A DNA stretch of 64,000 nt from Rhodococcus_F sp040656415 (GTDB taxonomy: Bacteria > Actinomycetota > Actinomycetes > Mycobacteriales > Mycobacteriaceae), in assembly GCF_040656415.1 (NCBI RefSeq), contig NZ_JBFAMC010000008.1, positions 51,667 through 115,666 on the forward strand. The letters are read 5' to 3'. Below the pieces are notes generated by a model. It was not told where the DNA came from. It worked only from the letters and a program-made list of their open reading frames with translations, and searched no databases. Shown one piece after another: positions 63,615-64,000 of this stretch. How positions within the stretch are numbered: position 1 is the stretch's first letter; each line of letters starts with the position of its first letter. Made by a program: the position numbers and the translations under genes.

Positions 63615-64000
63615 GATCCGGCGTCACTCACCAGCTGATTTCGGATGTTGAAAGTGCGCGACCAGGCGATTTGGTTTTTGTGGTGGGGTGGGCGTAGCTT
63701 TGTTCGGGTCAGAGCGACACGGACGCCGACGTTCACCGGTTGGGTGGATGCTACGAGGTTGTACGGGGGCGCCTGATTTCCTGGATGTCGATCGTGTGAT
63801 GGTTGGTGTTCGGGGTCCTTCAAAGTGTTGCGGTTTGCGCCGGGATGCGTTGGGGGATAAGATGAAACGGTTGCCCCGGATCCGCTGATGTGTGTTGGTG
63901 GTTCTGGTGTGTGCGTGTTCTTTGAGAACTCAACAGTGTGTCGATGAATGTCAGTGCCAAATGTTTTTTGGTTTCTCGCATCATTGGTCTGGCCGGCCCC
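63615..64000 (+). promoter_or_regulatory. rRNA operon promoter and leader (16S expected just past the window)
   Basis: TTGCGC (63835-63840) and TAAGAT (63858-63863) are 17 bp apart and would start transcription near 63870. The sequence TTCTTTGAGAACTCAACAGTGTG (within 63918-63943) is the kind of leader element found just before 16S rRNA in Rhodococcus and relatives. The 220 bp before this promoter carry no gene and may hold a second, weaker rrn promoter around 63680-63700. Confidence 0.78.

Overview
The window is a high-GC actinobacterial chromosome segment, most likely Rhodococcus (Mycobacteriales). I base this on the protein sequences, on the frequent GTG and TTG starts, and on a gene order that closely follows the mycobacterial block pdtaR - polA - rpsA - coaE - uvrB - usp - uvrA - infC/rpmI/rplT - trmH - pheST - argCJBDFRGH - mpg - tyrS. 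The species is not determined. It is mostly core chromosome. I see no prophage, insertion sequence, CRISPR array or plasmid gene.

Layout. 1-5.0 kb: the 3' part of a BacA/SbmA-type ABC exporter/importer, an SRPBCC protein, and a minus-strand ABC transporter for a divalent metal (probably Mn) that ends in a small membrane protein. 5.3-6.1 kb: a tRNA with a Leu(CAA) anticodon but a short variable loop, then pdtaR. 6.3-11.9 kb: a branched-chain-amino-acid-type ABC transporter split into livJ (plus strand) and a convergent livHMGF operon (minus strand), with an unusual secreted domain fused to LivH. 12-15.2 kb: polA and thioredoxin, convergent. 15.3-18 kb: a GlxA-type regulator, a DMT permease preceded by a tiny membrane ORF, and a LigT-like phosphoesterase. 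18.3-21 kb: a polar amino acid ABC transporter. 21-27.8 kb: a methyltransferase, rpsA, coaE-GrpB fusion, a DUF402 protein and uvrB. 27.9-32.2 kb: a flavin amine oxidase, a universal stress protein and a HelD-type RNA polymerase recycling ATPase. 32.5-36.9 kb: a tandem duplication of a MetP/MetS Na+-coupled amino acid transporter, each copy with a related leader of about 230 nt. 37-42.4 kb: an MBL hydrolase, uvrA, an alpha/beta hydrolase divergent from a WYL regulator. 42.4-49.6 kb: DUF1844 protein, the infC-rpmI-rplT operon behind a structured attenuator-like leader, a TrmH methyltransferase, pheST and an unknown protein. 49.6-58.2 kb: the full arginine operon argCJBDFRGH. 58.3-63.6 kb: a PHA-synthase-like/acyl-CoA-synthetase fusion, a Trm112-like protein, DNA-3-methyladenine glycosylase and tyrS. 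The last 150 bp are an rRNA operon promoter and leader, so 16S rRNA should begin just past the window.

The parts most worth a second look are the duplicated metPS units with their leaders, the infC leader attenuator with an ATC start codon, the short-variable-loop tRNA-Leu(CAA), the secreted domain on LivH, the PhaC-like/acyl-CoA synthetase fusion with an altered AMP-binding P-loop, and several small translationally coupled membrane proteins. I did not find a clearly new multi-gene system.
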